A stretch of DNA of 64,000 nucleotides from an uncultured Paracoccaceae bacterium (lineage in GTDB: Bacteria; Pseudomonadota; Alphaproteobacteria; Rhodobacterales; Rhodobacteraceae), in NCBI GenBank assembly GCA_947493745.1, contig CANLSM010000018.1:1-64000 (forward strand), in the 5' to 3' direction. The notes beneath the pieces are model-generated. The model was not told the DNA's origin. It saw only the letters and a list, made by a program, of their open reading frames with translations, and made no database searches. Shown here piece after piece: positions 44,997 through 54,838 of this stretch (position 1 is its first letter; every line of letters starts with the position of its first letter). Made by a program: the position numbers and the translations under genes.

Positions 44997-45551
44997 TCAG
45001 TCGAGCGCTTCGACGGGCGTGTTGTCCTCTTCCGGGGGGACACTCTCATCAATGGGCTGCCCGCCCGAGGCCTCGTCCGTGGATTGGTCGCCTTCGGACG
45101 CCTGCTCGCCATAGGTCTGTTCGCGCAGGCGCTGGAGCGACGAGCGGGCCACGGGCTGTTGCTGCGTTGAACCGGTGCTCTGGGTCGGGCGCGGGGCGTT
45201 GGCCGGTTCGCTGAAGAAGCTTTCCAGATCCTGCACCCGCTGTTGATCCTCGGACGACAGCGTCGGGACCGACGCGGTCTCGGGCGCCGCAGCCCGGGCA
45301 GGCCCTGTTTCCACGACAGGCTCCGGTTCGGCCACTTCAAGAGCCTCGGGCGCGGGCGCCTGACCGGATGGCGTCGCCTCCAGTCCCATTTCATTCAGGC
45401 GCAGATTGGCAGGCGGCACCTCGGGCTCAGCGGCAGGCTGCGCGGCGTCAGGCTCCGTTAGCACGAGCGGGGCCGGTTCCTCGAAATCGAATATGAAGGT
45501 GATACCATACACGATCCCACCGAGTATGAGCACCAGAAGCAGTATACGCAT
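44997..45551 (-). CDS. Membrane-anchored, Pro/Ala/Glu-rich protein
   Basis: A 184-residue protein of low complexity. One N-terminal helix (about 2-20) is followed by a long acidic, proline- and alanine-rich stretch without a fold I can name; a short helical patch (SSEDQQRVQDLESFF) lies near 100. Probably a periplasmic tether. The ATG at 45551 is preferred to the TTG just before it. It ends two bases from the thrS stop, on the opposite strand. Confidence 0.65.
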   Translation of the reverse strand: MRILLLVLILGGIVYGITFIFDFEEPAPLVLTEPDAAQPAAEPEVPPANLRLNEMGLEATPSGQAPAPEALEVAEPEPVVETGPARAAAPETASVPTLSSEDQQRVQDLESFFSEPANAPRPTQSTGSTQQQPVARSSLQRLREQTYGEQASEGDQSTDEASGGQPIDESVPPEEDNTPVEALD

Positions 45552-45715
45552 CAAAGCCTCGTCTTTTTAGAATGACTAAACCAATTTGCCCTGCAGGCTC
45601 AATCACCCATGCTTCAAATTGTCGAAATAACGCGAAAAGAAGCCGCCCGGGGCCGGTTGGAACATATCGCCAACTCCCCTTCCCTTACCGATCCAACTGG
45701 CATATATTGGAAACG

Positions 45716-45734
45716 GGCGCCGCTGGCGCCTTTT
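45716..45734 (+). promoter_or_regulatory. Hairpin with short T-run in the infC leader
   Basis: GGCGCC-GCT-GGCGCC followed by TTTT lies 40 bases before the infC start. A possible -10 element TATATT (45703-45708) sits just ahead, so the hairpin would be near the 5' end of the transcript. It could end upstream transcription or modulate infC; the sequence alone does not decide. Confidence 0.4.
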
Positions 45735-45773
45735 GCAACTGATGATGTTCAACAATTGAAGGATGGATAAGCT

Positions 45774-46319
45774 ATAGCTCGCAGACCACACCAAGCGCCT
45801 CCACAGCGCGACAGCGGCCCTCGTGTCAATGACAGGGTCCGCTCACCGGAAATCCGGCTCATCGGAGCCGATGGGGAAAATGTAGGGGTCGTCACACCTG
45901 AGCGGGGCATGGTCCTCGCCGAACAGGCGGGACTGGATCTGGTCGAGATCTCTCCCAATGCCAACCCGCCTGTGTGCAAGATCATGGATTTCGGCAAGTT
46001 CAAGTATGAACAGCAGAAAAAGGAATCTGAGGCACGCAAGAAGCAGAAAATCATCGAGGTCAAGGAAGTCAAATTCCGGCCCAACACGGACACGCATGAT
46101 TATGACGTCAAGATGCGCAACGTGACCAAGTTTCTGGGCAATGGCGACAAGGTGAAGGTCACCCTGCGGTTCCGCGGTCGTGAGATGGCGCATCTCGAAC
46201 TTGGCCGGCGGTTGCTGGAACGGGTGGCCGAAGACACCGAGGAGATTGGCAAGATCGAGGCCATGCCCAAGATGGAAGGCCGCCAGATGATCATGCTGAT
46301 CAACCCGCTGAAGACCTGA
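45774..46319 (+). CDS. infC: Translation initiation factor IF-3, apparent AUA start
   Basis: A 181-residue IF-3. The N-terminal domain ([18 protein letters not shown]), linker and C-terminal domain ([18 protein letters not shown], quoted in part) are complete. In frame, TAA at 45768 is followed by GCT and ATA, and the next ATG is only at 45909, codon 46; no GTG or TTG lies between. The family N-terminus ARRPH begins right after the ATA, and AAGGA lies ten bases upstream. So ATA at 45774 is taken as start. Rare starts in infC are known from E. coli (AUU), where they allow autoregulation. A terminator follows. Confidence 0.93.
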   Translation: MARRPHQAPPQRDSGPRVNDRVRSPEIRLIGADGENVGVVTPERGMVLAEQAGLDLVEISPNANPPVCKIMDFGKFKYEQQKKESEARKKQKIIEVKEVKFRPNTDTHDYDVKMRNVTKFLGNGDKVKVTLRFRGREMAHLELGRRLLERVAEDTEEIGKIEAMPKMEGRQMIMLINPLKT

Positions 46320-46343
46320 TCCATAGGGTCTTTTCGTGAATTC

Positions 46344-46370
46344 GGGCGGCCTGTGCCGCCCTTTTTCTTT
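46344..46370 (+). terminator. Rho-independent terminator of infC
   Basis: GGGCGGC-CTGT-GCCGCCC is a perfect 7-bp GC-rich stem followed by TTTTTCTTT, 24 bases after the infC stop. It is the clearest intrinsic terminator in the window. The next gene starts 17 bases beyond it and so needs its own promoter or readthrough. Confidence 0.85.
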
Positions 46371-46386
46371 GGAGACGCTCGAACCG

Positions 46387-47253
46387 ATGGCAAACCGCAC
46401 CCGCTTTCGCAACAGTGTTGAGAACGCAGTGCAGCGTGTATTGCGCTGGGTGACACGTCCGCTGCCGCATCGGCTCCAGCTCGCTCTGGCAGGGGGGGCG
46501 GCGCGGTTGCTCCTAGCCCTCCTCCCGGCCCAGAGGCGGCGGGTTGAGGGGAACCTCCGCCGGGTCTATCCCGATATCACACCCGGCGAGACGACCCGGC
46601 TTCGTAACGAGATGGCGCGCAACATTGGCCGCACGCTGATCGAGATATTCCACTCCGACCAGTTCATAGAGCGCGCCCACGCGTTGAGCTTTGAAGGACC
46701 CGGCCTGAAGGCGCTTGAAGACGCGAAGGCCTTCGGCAAGGGCGCAATCGTGGTCTCGGGTCATTTCGGTCAGTGGGAGGCCATCCGCACGATCCTGAAG
46801 CAAAGGGGCCTGGAATGCGGCGCGATCTACCGCGCCTTCAACAACGAGGTCTTCGATGGCGATTTCCGACCTCGGATCGAGGCCTTCGGAACACCGGTCG
46901 TCGTCAAGGGACGCGCGGGCATGCGTGGCATGCTGCAACAGATATCCAGAGGCGGGATCATGGCAATCCTTCTGGACCAGCGCACAAAGGACGGGGTCAT
47001 GCTGGATTTCCTAGGCCATCCGGCAAACACCGCCACCACCGCAGCCGATCTTGCCTTGAAATATGATGTACCGCTTGTGCCGACCTATGGCATCCGGCAA
47101 CCCGACAAGACATCCGTCAAGGTCGTGTTTGAGGCACCGATCCCGGAAGGGACTGCCGTCGAGATGACACAGGCTGTCAATGACAGTCTGGGGGCCCGGG
47201 TCCGTGCAGCACCGGAACAGTGGTTCTGGCTGCACCGGCGCTGGGGTCGCTAG
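46387..47253 (+). CDS. Lysophospholipid/lipid A acyltransferase, LpxL-like
   Basis: A 288-residue membrane-associated acyltransferase of the HtrB/LpxL family. The catalytic H-x4-E motif is HFGQWE (126-131), followed by the acceptor-binding block with GAIYRAFNN and LLDQRTKDG. It would add a secondary acyl chain to lipid A or a related lipid. GGAG precedes the ATG at 46387; the open frame upstream runs through the infC terminator and is not used. Its stop overlaps that of the convergent XRE-cupin gene. Confidence 0.85.
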   Translation: MANRTRFRNSVENAVQRVLRWVTRPLPHRLQLALAGGAARLLLALLPAQRRRVEGNLRRVYPDITPGETTRLRNEMARNIGRTLIEIFHSDQFIERAHALSFEGPGLKALEDAKAFGKGAIVVSGHFGQWEAIRTILKQRGLECGAIYRAFNNEVFDGDFRPRIEAFGTPVVVKGRAGMRGMLQQISRGGIMAILLDQRTKDGVMLDFLGHPANTATTAADLALKYDVPLVPTYGIRQPDKTSVKVVFEAPIPEGTAVEMTQAVNDSLGARVRAAPEQWFWLHRRWGR

Positions 47254-47879
47254 TCGAGCGTCGTAACCCAGAGGATGGTCGCATCATCCTCGCTGACCGA
47301 GATTACGTTATGGCCCATCGCGGCGTCGTAATAGGCGCTGTCGCCGCGCTTGAGACGGACCGGTTCATAGAACTCGCTCAGAAACTCGACGACGCCCGAA
47401 AGCACATAGAGGAACTCTTCCCCGTCATGACGCACCCAGCCTTCGAAATCCTCGAAACGGCGGGCGCGAACGGTTGCCCGATACGGCAGCATGCGCTTTT
47501 GTGACAGGCTTGTGGCAAGCATCTCATGCTCATAGGTCGCGGTCGGATGCGCCCTGCCCTCACCGGCATGGGTGATGGCACGGCGTCCCATCACCTTGTC
47601 GGTCTTGGGGGGCGTAAAAAGCTGCGGGATCGAGATATCCAGACCGCGGGCGAGTTTCTGAACCGCCTCATAGGTCGGCGACATCTGATCATTCTCGATC
47701 TTTGAAAGGGTCGAGCGCGCCAGCCCCGCCTGTCGTGCCGCCTGTTCCAGCGTCCAGTTCCGGGCCTTGCGCAACTCGCGCACACGGGCCCCCAGATCGA
47801 GCGGTTCAACCTGACTGGCCTCGTCCTCACCGCTACGTGCGAGTTTCAGAACTCCGGGTGTCCCGGTCGTGTTCTCCAT
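47250..47879 (-). CDS. XRE-family regulator with C-terminal cupin
   Basis: A 209-residue regulator. An HTH_3 domain at about 32-86 (VRELRKARNWTLEQAARQAG, then LARSTLSKIENDQ) is followed by a cupin barrel (about 120-205) with HDGEEFLYVLSG and GDSAYYDAAMGH. Members of this class sense small molecules, often amines or amino acids, through the cupin. The ATG at 47879 is used; 19 upstream residues look non-coding. Divergent from the FrnE-like gene. Confidence 0.87.
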   Translation of the reverse strand: MENTTGTPGVLKLARSGEDEASQVEPLDLGARVRELRKARNWTLEQAARQAGLARSTLSKIENDQMSPTYEAVQKLARGLDISIPQLFTPPKTDKVMGRRAITHAGEGRAHPTATYEHEMLATSLSQKRMLPYRATVRARRFEDFEGWVRHDGEEFLYVLSGVVEFLSEFYEPVRLKRGDSAYYDAAMGHNVISVSEDDATILWVTTLD

Positions 47880-48000
47880 GATCTCCCGCCCTTGCCCATT
47901 CCTGCAGGCATTAGGCTCAAAACGCGCTCTTTGCAACCGGTTGGATTGCTGTCAGACTTGTTGCCGCCACCAACCCCGCATCAAGGACAAATCCCCCCGT

Positions 48001-48642
48001 ATGACCCGTCTTGATATCATCTCCGATCCAATCTGCCCGTGGTGCTATATCGGTAAATCCAACCTCGACAAGGCGCTGGCGGCGCGTGGCACTCATCCTT
48101 TCGAGATCACCTGGCGGCCATTTCAACTCAACCCGGACATGCCGCCCGAAGGGATGGATCGCGCAGCCTATCTGGAGGCGAAGTTCGGCGGACCGGAGGG
48201 GGCTGCACAAGTCTATGGCCGGATCGAGAAGGCGGCAGCGGACGCAGGGCTGGAGGTCGACTTTGCCGCAATGAAACGAACCCCCAACACCATCGATGCG
48301 CATCGCCTGATCCGGTGGTCCAAAATCGAAGATCGGCAGAATGTCGTCGTCAACCAGCTTTTTCATCGCTACTTCCGGCAAGGTCAGGATATCTCGGACC
48401 ATGAAGTCCTGAGGGATGTCGCCAAAACGGCCGGTATGGACGAGGCCGTGACAGCTCGCCTGCTCAGCGGCGATGCGGATGTATCGGAGGTGCGTGCCGA
48501 GGATGCGGAAGCGCGCAAGATGGGCGTGCAGGGCGTCCCGTGCTTTATCGTTGGCGGGTCCTATGCAGTCTCGGGCGCCCAGCCGACCGAGACCTGGACC
48601 ACGATCATCGACGAACTGCTGGAAAAGGCGGCCACCGTGTGA
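48001..48642 (+). CDS. DsbA-family oxidoreductase, FrnE-like
   Basis: A 213-residue thioredoxin-fold protein with an inserted helical domain. The active site is C12-P-W-C15, followed by WRPFQLNPDMP and, near the end, the cis-proline region GVQGVPCFIV. Without signal peptide it is cytoplasmic, as expected for FrnE or 2-hydroxychromene-carboxylate-isomerase-like members; FrnE-type proteins act in polyketide chemistry or oxidative stress. The ATG at 48001 coincides with the start of the domain. Confidence 0.87.
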   Translation: MTRLDIISDPICPWCYIGKSNLDKALAARGTHPFEITWRPFQLNPDMPPEGMDRAAYLEAKFGGPEGAAQVYGRIEKAAADAGLEVDFAAMKRTPNTIDAHRLIRWSKIEDRQNVVVNQLFHRYFRQGQDISDHEVLRDVAKTAGMDEAVTARLLSGDADVSEVRAEDAEARKMGVQGVPCFIVGGSYAVSGAQPTETWTTIIDELLEKAATV

Positions 48643-48713
48643 CTGCCCGACATGGACCCGAAAATCTTCACTGAACAGAACAATTGGGACATTCCGCCCC
48701 ACCCTGACGACCG

Positions 48714-50669
48714 ATGACCACCACCCATACATACCGCGCTGACATAGACGGGCTTCGGGCAGTCGCTGTTCTGTCGGTCTTCGGCTTTCATCTCGAACTG
48801 ACCGGCTTTTCGGGCGGGTTTGTGGGTGTGGATGTCTTCTTTGTCATCAGCGGCTACCTGATGACGCGCATTCTCAAGGAAGAGTTGGAGCGCACGGGTC
48901 ATATCGATGTCTGGGCCTTCTATATCCGGCGCGCACGCAGGCTGCTGCCAGCACTGCTTCTTGTCATCGCGATGACGCTCTGCGCCTTTGCCTTTGTCGC
49001 GTCCAGCGACCGGATGGCGGACCTGGGGCGCTCCGCGATCTATGCAGTGCTCTCGATCTCAAACATTCATTTCTGGCTGGAGGCCGACTATTTCGACGCA
49101 AGTGCACTGACCAAGCCGCTGCTGCACACATGGTCGCTGGGTGTCGAGGAACAATTCTACATTGTCTGGCCGATCCTGTTGGGTGTCCTGCTGCAAATCA
49201 GAACGAGACGGCGGCTGCTGACGGTTCTCACACTGATTGGGGCTGCCAGCCTGTCGCTCAACTTCCTGCTGGGTCCCGGGATGCTTGGGGGTGCCATCGG
49301 TCTTGATGCGGCGCAAAACGGCAAGATGACGATCTTCTATCTGCCGGTGTTTCGTTTCTTCGAGTTTGTGATCGGAGCGGTCCTGGTCTGGGTCGCCACG
49401 CCTCGGTCAGAGACGCTTCGAACTGGCCTGTTTCTGACCGGTCTGGCCATGATCGCCATGGCGGTCGTCTTCTACTCAGATGATATTCTCTACCCCGTCC
49501 ACCATGCACTTCTGCCATGTACAGGCACTGCTTTTGTCATCATCGCCGGGCCGGCACATGCACTGGTGGGCCTGCTGACCAACCGTCTGGCAACCTTTCT
49601 AGGCCGGATCAGCTATTCGACATACCTTCTTCATTGGCCGGTCATCGTGTTTTTCAATCTGCTCCTTTTCCGCATGCCCAACCTGTTGGAGTGTCTGCTG
49701 ATCGGCATATTCACCCTCGGCGCAAGCTGGCTTTTGCACATTGGCGTCGAGCAACGTTTCCGGATCCCGACCGGTCAGCGGACAAGGGGCGGAAACCGCG
49801 CGGCGTTCGTCAGTATCATCGCCTCCTCAACGATCATCCTGAGCGTCTCGGTAGACATCACATCTCGCAGCGGCTGGACCTTTCGCATCCCGCCCGACCG
49901 GCTCGCCGCAACCGAGGAGGGCCAGCGCTTTGCCGAAACAGCCCTGTGCGGCACGTCTCTTGGGCGCAGTCACTTTGTCAACTGCGCCCATCACGGTGGA
50001 GATGGTCGGGAGATTCATATCTGGGGCGACTCTCACGCCCGCCATCTGATCTTCGGATTTGCCCGTGTCTTTCCCGAGGATCGGATCAACGTCATCTATT
50101 CGAGCGCCTGCCCCCCGCAAAGCGGCTTCATGGGATATGTCAAGGAGTTCGAGAGCAGCAAGTCGATGACCGAAGATTGCGTGATGCACAACCAGCAGGT
50201 TTTCGACCATCTGGCGGACCGGCCCGCCACCAACATCATTCTGCATTCATATCTGTTCACGGACCTCGCCTCGGACACGAAATGGCTGGCGGCCTCGCAA
50301 TACATGGTGTCGGAACTGCGCAAGAAGGGGCATCGCGTTATGGTCCTGAGCGATGTGATCCGCCCAAACAAACCGATATCGGCCTGCTACGCGGTGCCCG
50401 CCGTCATCTCGGAGCGGCTTATCAGGTATCGCTGCACCGGAGAACCGGAGTTGACCGCCGGTCTGCGGATGGAGAACAGACGTATCGAGCAAGGCCTGCC
50501 GCCGGGCTACTTCATCAACCTCACCGACACGTTCTGCCAGGACCCGGTCACCTGCCCGGTGCTGGATGGCGGCAAGCCGATCTTTCGTGACACGCACCAC
50601 CTGACGCCACATGGCTCAACACTCTTTGTGAAACGCGGCAAGGCGCTGCTGGAGACGGCACTGAAATAG
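48714..50669 (+). CDS. OafA/YrhL-type acyltransferase with SGNH domain
   Basis: A 651-residue protein: an acyltransferase-3 membrane domain (about 1-350; YRADIDGLRAVAVLSVFGFH at the start, FFVISGYLM, and the RRARRLLP loop) followed by a periplasmic SGNH hydrolase-like domain with IWGDSHARHL and a late DTHHLTPHGS that gives the Asp-His pair. Such proteins O-acetylate lipopolysaccharide, exopolysaccharide or other glycans. It starts 71 bases after the FrnE-like gene and converges with mfd. Confidence 0.92.
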   Translation: MTTTHTYRADIDGLRAVAVLSVFGFHLELTGFSGGFVGVDVFFVISGYLMTRILKEELERTGHIDVWAFYIRRARRLLPALLLVIAMTLCAFAFVASSDRMADLGRSAIYAVLSISNIHFWLEADYFDASALTKPLLHTWSLGVEEQFYIVWPILLGVLLQIRTRRRLLTVLTLIGAASLSLNFLLGPGMLGGAIGLDAAQNGKMTIFYLPVFRFFEFVIGAVLVWVATPRSETLRTGLFLTGLAMIAMAVVFYSDDILYPVHHALLPCTGTAFVIIAGPAHALVGLLTNRLATFLGRISYSTYLLHWPVIVFFNLLLFRMPNLLECLLIGIFTLGASWLLHIGVEQRFRIPTGQRTRGGNRAAFVSIIASSTIILSVSVDITSRSGWTFRIPPDRLAATEEGQRFAETALCGTSLGRSHFVNCAHHGGDGREIHIWGDSHARHLIFGFARVFPEDRINVIYSSACPPQSGFMGYVKEFESSKSMTEDCVMHNQQVFDHLADRPATNIILHSYLFTDLASDTKWLAASQYMVSELRKKGHRVMVLSDVIRPNKPISACYAVPAVISERLIRYRCTGEPELTAGLRMENRRIEQGLPPGYFINLTDTFCQDPVTCPVLDGGKPIFRDTHHLTPHGSTLFVKRGKALLETALK

Positions 50670-50678
50670 GTGCTTCTG

Positions 50679-53600
50679 TTACCCGGCCTTTGCCAGTTCC
50701 GCGAGATCCCGCGCCACCGCGAAGGCACCCTTGATCTTGTCACTGTCCTTGCGCCAGTCCCGCCGCACCACAATCTTGTTGTCACGAACCTTCACCAAAC
50801 CCTTCTGGGCATTGAGAAATTCGACCAATCCGGCAGGGTTCGGGAACTTGTCGTTGTGGAACTGGATGGTTGCGCCCTTCGGTCCGCCATCGAGCTTTGC
50901 GATCTGGGCGCGTTTGCACATTGTCTTGATGCGCACGATGTTCATCAGTGTCGTGACCTCTTTTGGCAGCTTGCCAAAGCGGTCGATCAACTCGGCGGCG
51001 AAGCCTTCCAGTTCGATCTTGTCGCTCAGTCCTGACAGGCGCCGGTAGAGCCCCAGACGAATGTCAAGATCGGGGACATAGGCCTCGGGGATCAGAACCG
51101 GCACCCCGAGATTGATCTGAGGCGCCCAGGTCTCGTCCGCATCCGACAACCCCTCCAGCGCACCGGCCTTCATCTTGGCAATCGCCTCTTCCAGCATGTC
51201 TTGGTAAAGTTCATAGCCCACCTCGCGGACATGGCCTGACTGCTCATCGCCCAGAAGGTTACCGGCCCCGCGGATATCGAGATCCTGGGACGCAAGCGTG
51301 AACCCGGCCCCGAGACTGTCGAGCGAGCCCAGCACGCGAAGACGCTTCTCAGCCGCCGGGGTCAGCTTCAGTCGTGGCTTGGTGGTGAAATAGGCATAGG
51401 CCCGGATCTTGGAGCGACCGACGCGGCCCCGGATCTGATAAAGTTGCGCCAGCCCGAACATATCGGCCCGGTGCACGATCAGCGTGTTGGCAGCCGGGAT
51501 ATCCAGACCGCTTTCGACAATCGTGGTCGCCAGCAGCACGTCATACTGACCGTCGTAGAAGGCGTTCATCCGGTCATCGAGCTCGCCCGCCGCCATCTGG
51601 CCATGGGCCACGACATAGGTGACCTCGGGCACCTGTTCTTGCAGAAATTCCTCGATCTCGGGCAGATCGCTGATGCGTGGCACGACATAGAACACCTGCC
51701 CGCCGCGATAGTGCTCGCGCAGGATTGCCTCGCGCACGGTGACCGCATCAAATTCCGAGACATAGGTACGGATCGCCAGCCGGTCGACAGGCGGCGTACC
51801 GATCAGGCTGAGTTCGCGCACACCCGAAAGCGCCAGTTGCAGGGTGCGCGGGATCGGCGTGGCGGTCAGGGTCATGACATGCACTTCCGAGCGGAGTTGC
51901 TTGAGCCTTTCCTTATGGGTCACGCCGAATTTCTGCTCCTCGTCGATGATGATCATGCCGAGGTTCTGGAAGCGGATGCTCTTGGCCAGCAGCGCATGGG
52001 TGCCGATCACGATATCGACCGTTCCGCGAGACAGCCCGTCGCGGGTCTCGTTCGCATCCTTTTGGGACACGAAGCGCGACAGTTGCCGGACTGTCACCGG
52101 AAGCCCCTGAAACCGCTCCGAGAAGCTGTTGAAATGCTGGCGCGACAGCAGGGTCGTCGGCGCGATCACCGCAACCTGCACGCCGGACATCGCGGCCACA
52201 AAGGCGGCTCGCATCGCGACCTCGGTCTTTCCGAAGCCGACATCACCGCAGATCAGCCGGTCCATCGGCTTGCCGCTGGCCATGTCGTCGAGCACATCCT
52301 CGATGGCGTTCAACTGATCTTCCGTCTCCTCATAGGGAAACCGGGCGCAGAACTCCTCCCACAGACCATAGGGCGGGGTCAGACGTTCGGCACTTCTGAG
52401 AGCGCGTTCAGCGGCAATGCGGATCAATTTGTCCGCCATGTCGCGAATGCGCTCCTTCAGCTTGGACTTCTTGGCCTGCCAAGCGCCGCCGCCCAGCCGG
52501 TCGAGCAGTCCCTCCTCATGCCCGAACCGGCTGAGCAGTTCGATATTCTCCACGGGCAGGAACAAGCGGTCACCGCCTGCATATTCCAGCGCGATGCACT
52601 CATGCGGCGCGCCCGCCGCCGTGATCGTCTCAAGCCCCTTGTAGCGCCCCACGCCATGCTCGATATGCACGATCAGATCGCCGGGGCTGAGTGTCTGGGC
52701 CTCGGTCAGATAGTTCTCGGCCCTGCGCTTGCGCTTGGTCGTGCGGATCAGCCGGTCGCCCAGGATGTCCTGCTCGGAAATCACCGTCAGATCAGCGGTC
52801 TCGAACCCGTGTTCCAGCGGCCAAAGCGCGAGCGACAGACCGCCCTTGCCGATGTCATCGCTGTACCTGTCAAGATCGCTCGCATCAGTAATGCCTGCAT
52901 CCTCAAGCAGCGTGTGCATCCGCGTGCGTGCACCATCCGAATAGGAGGCAAGGATGACTTGGCTCGCCTTTCGTCGCGCGGCGATATGGTCGGCCAGCGC
53001 ACCGAACAGACTGACACTTTCCTGCTGTCGCTCCGGCGCGAAGTCCCGCCCGATCCGGCCGCCCGCGTCGATGACGCCGGGCCCGGACGGCTGCGGCAGG
53101 GGCGAGAGTTGTCGGACAGGACGGTTGGCCAGAGCCGCCTCCCAGGCTCTGTCATCGAGATAGAGCACGTCCGGCGGAACGGGTTTGTAGACGCTGTCGA
53201 GCTTGGCGCGATCCTTCAAGGCCTCCACCCGCGTCTCATACTGATCGGCAATCGAGCTCCAGCGTGCGGTTCGAACCGCATCGGTCTGGTCGTCAAGCAT
53301 AACGGGCGCGCCGGGCAGATAGTCGAAGAGTGTCTCCATCTGCTCATGGAAGAAAGGCACCCAGTGCTCCATCCCCTGATGCTTGCGCCCTGCACTGACA
53401 GCCTCATAGAGCGGGTCGTCCGTACCGGCCGCGCCGAAAGTCGTTCTGTAGGTCTGCCGAAACCGCTGGATCGAGGCCTCATCCATGAACAGTTCCGAGA
53501 CCGGAGCAAGCTCAACGCGGGTTACCGTCTCGACGGTCCTTTGGGTTTCGGGATCAAAGCGCCGGACGCCGTCCAGAACGTCACCGAAGAGATCAAGACG

Positions 53601-54131
53601 CACCGGACCACCGGTTCCCGGTGGATAGATATCGATCAACCCGCCGCGGATCGCGTAATCCCCCGGCTCCATGACCGTGGGCGACTGCGCAAAGCCCATG
53701 CGCGCGAGATATGACTTCAGCGCATCCACATCGATCTGTTTGCCCACCTCGGCGGTGAAGCTTGCCTCGGCAACCAGTGCACGGGTCGGAACCCTTTGCG
53801 TGGCCGCATTGAGTGTCGTCAGAATGGACATGGGACGATCTAGACCGTCTGCAAGGGCCGCCAGCGTCGACATACGCGAGGCACTGATATGAGCCGCCGG
53901 AGAAATCCGGTCATAAGGGACACAGTCCCATGCCGGAAAGATCAGAACCGGAAGATCGGGCGCGAAAAAGCCAAGGGCCGCCTGCATCGCAGCGAGCCGC
54001 TTGTCGTCGCGCGCAACATGCAGCACAGGGGCATTGGCCTTGCGGATCAACGCCGCCAGAAGCGAGCCGTCAAACCCCTCCGGCGCGCCGCCGGTGCGCA
54101 GCATTCCGTTTGAAATTTCAGAACCAGTCAT
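50679..54131 (-). CDS. mfd: Transcription-repair coupling factor
   Basis: A 1150-residue Mfd that removes stalled RNA polymerase and recruits UvrA. The order is a UvrB-like N-terminal region, the RNA polymerase interaction domain (GDLIVHIEHGVGRYKGLE), the RecG-like translocase with Walker A GDVGFGKTEVA and the DEEQ box (IIIDEEQKFG), TASIPRT-like TATPIPRTL, motif VI (QIRGRVGRS), and the C-terminal regulatory domain. The ATG at 54131 is used; a longer frame to 54161 is not supported. It follows the small membrane-protein gene on the same strand. Confidence 0.97.
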   Translation of the reverse strand: MTGSEISNGMLRTGGAPEGFDGSLLAALIRKANAPVLHVARDDKRLAAMQAALGFFAPDLPVLIFPAWDCVPYDRISPAAHISASRMSTLAALADGLDRPMSILTTLNAATQRVPTRALVAEASFTAEVGKQIDVDALKSYLARMGFAQSPTVMEPGDYAIRGGLIDIYPPGTGGPVRLDLFGDVLDGVRRFDPETQRTVETVTRVELAPVSELFMDEASIQRFRQTYRTTFGAAGTDDPLYEAVSAGRKHQGMEHWVPFFHEQMETLFDYLPGAPVMLDDQTDAVRTARWSSIADQYETRVEALKDRAKLDSVYKPVPPDVLYLDDRAWEAALANRPVRQLSPLPQPSGPGVIDAGGRIGRDFAPERQQESVSLFGALADHIAARRKASQVILASYSDGARTRMHTLLEDAGITDASDLDRYSDDIGKGGLSLALWPLEHGFETADLTVISEQDILGDRLIRTTKRKRRAENYLTEAQTLSPGDLIVHIEHGVGRYKGLETITAAGAPHECIALEYAGGDRLFLPVENIELLSRFGHEEGLLDRLGGGAWQAKKSKLKERIRDMADKLIRIAAERALRSAERLTPPYGLWEEFCARFPYEETEDQLNAIEDVLDDMASGKPMDRLICGDVGFGKTEVAMRAAFVAAMSGVQVAVIAPTTLLSRQHFNSFSERFQGLPVTVRQLSRFVSQKDANETRDGLSRGTVDIVIGTHALLAKSIRFQNLGMIIIDEEQKFGVTHKERLKQLRSEVHVMTLTATPIPRTLQLALSGVRELSLIGTPPVDRLAIRTYVSEFDAVTVREAILREHYRGGQVFYVVPRISDLPEIEEFLQEQVPEVTYVVAHGQMAAGELDDRMNAFYDGQYDVLLATTIVESGLDIPAANTLIVHRADMFGLAQLYQIRGRVGRSKIRAYAYFTTKPRLKLTPAAEKRLRVLGSLDSLGAGFTLASQDLDIRGAGNLLGDEQSGHVREVGYELYQDMLEEAIAKMKAGALEGLSDADETWAPQINLGVPVLIPEAYVPDLDIRLGLYRRLSGLSDKIELEGFAAELIDRFGKLPKEVTTLMNIVRIKTMCKRAQIAKLDGGPKGATIQFHNDKFPNPAGLVEFLNAQKGLVKVRDNKIVVRRDWRKDSDKIKGAFAVARDLAELAKAG

Positions 54132-54176
54132 GGGCAGGCAGGTACTCCAGCCGCAGCGCACTCACAAGGGTCGTCC

Positions 54177-54671
54177 CTAAAATCTCGTGATGCTGGAGAT
54201 GTATTCCACAATCGGCATGGCGGCTGCGAAGGCGATCGCGAAAAGTCCGGTCACCTGCGTCCAGAACCGGCGGCGCCGGATCACCTTCCGCAGCGCGACT
54301 TCCCCGGGCATGTCCGCCTGCAGCAGAAAGGCCAGCCTCACGCTGAAAGCGGCCACGATGATATGCGGGACAAGCAGGATGAAAAGGGCACGCGCAAACT
54401 CCAGCCCGACATAGAACCCGAACGATCCGATGGCGGCGATCACGAAGGCCGTCAGCCCGGTGATGAACACGCCGGCCTGCTGGAAAAGGCTGACGATCCG
54501 GAACACATTGGCGCGGATCAGGCTGTCGCAATGCCGCGCCCATTCACCGCCCTTTCGATCGGCCTGAATGATCATGTCAAACGGCACGCCGAGCACGAAA
54601 TGACTGCTGATGGACCATGAGATTACAAGAACGACCCAGAACCAGATGCTCCAGAAGCTCTTGAAATCCAT
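54177..54671 (-). CDS. Four-helix membrane protein, unknown
   Basis: A 164-residue integral membrane protein with hydrophobic segments at about 5-25, 65-85, 90-115 and 138-158, and a conserved-looking SHFVLGVPFDMI segment between the first two. Homologues in this order are often labelled 'component of SufBCD complex', a name from memory without evidence here; no suf genes are near. The start is ATG 54671 or an upstream TTG. It lies 45 bases ahead of mfd and may share its transcript. Confidence 0.7.
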   Translation of the reverse strand: MDFKSFWSIWFWVVLVISWSISSHFVLGVPFDMIIQADRKGGEWARHCDSLIRANVFRIVSLFQQAGVFITGLTAFVIAAIGSFGFYVGLEFARALFILLVPHIIVAAFSVRLAFLLQADMPGEVALRKVIRRRRFWTQVTGLFAIAFAAAMPIVEYISSITRF

Positions 54672-54838
54672 GAGCGAAAATAGAGAGAAGGACAAGTGAA
54701 CAAACTTCCTGCCAAGGCTGCGCTAGACCATACGTCTTTTCCAAGCAGTTTCAACAGGCTGAGAAAATTTTGGTTGAGCCGCTGTGGTGCATGTGCAAAG
54801 CCTTCTGAACCCAGTCTCGTCAAGCCAGGATGACATCC

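Noticed and set aside
45909-46319. IF-3 starting at the first ATG (136 residues)
   Set aside because: This would remove the conserved N-terminal 45 residues, which are encoded in frame directly upstream.
51444-53714. 756-codon open frame on the plus strand
   Set aside because: It is antisense to mfd, which is complete and recognisable; no domain is seen in this frame.
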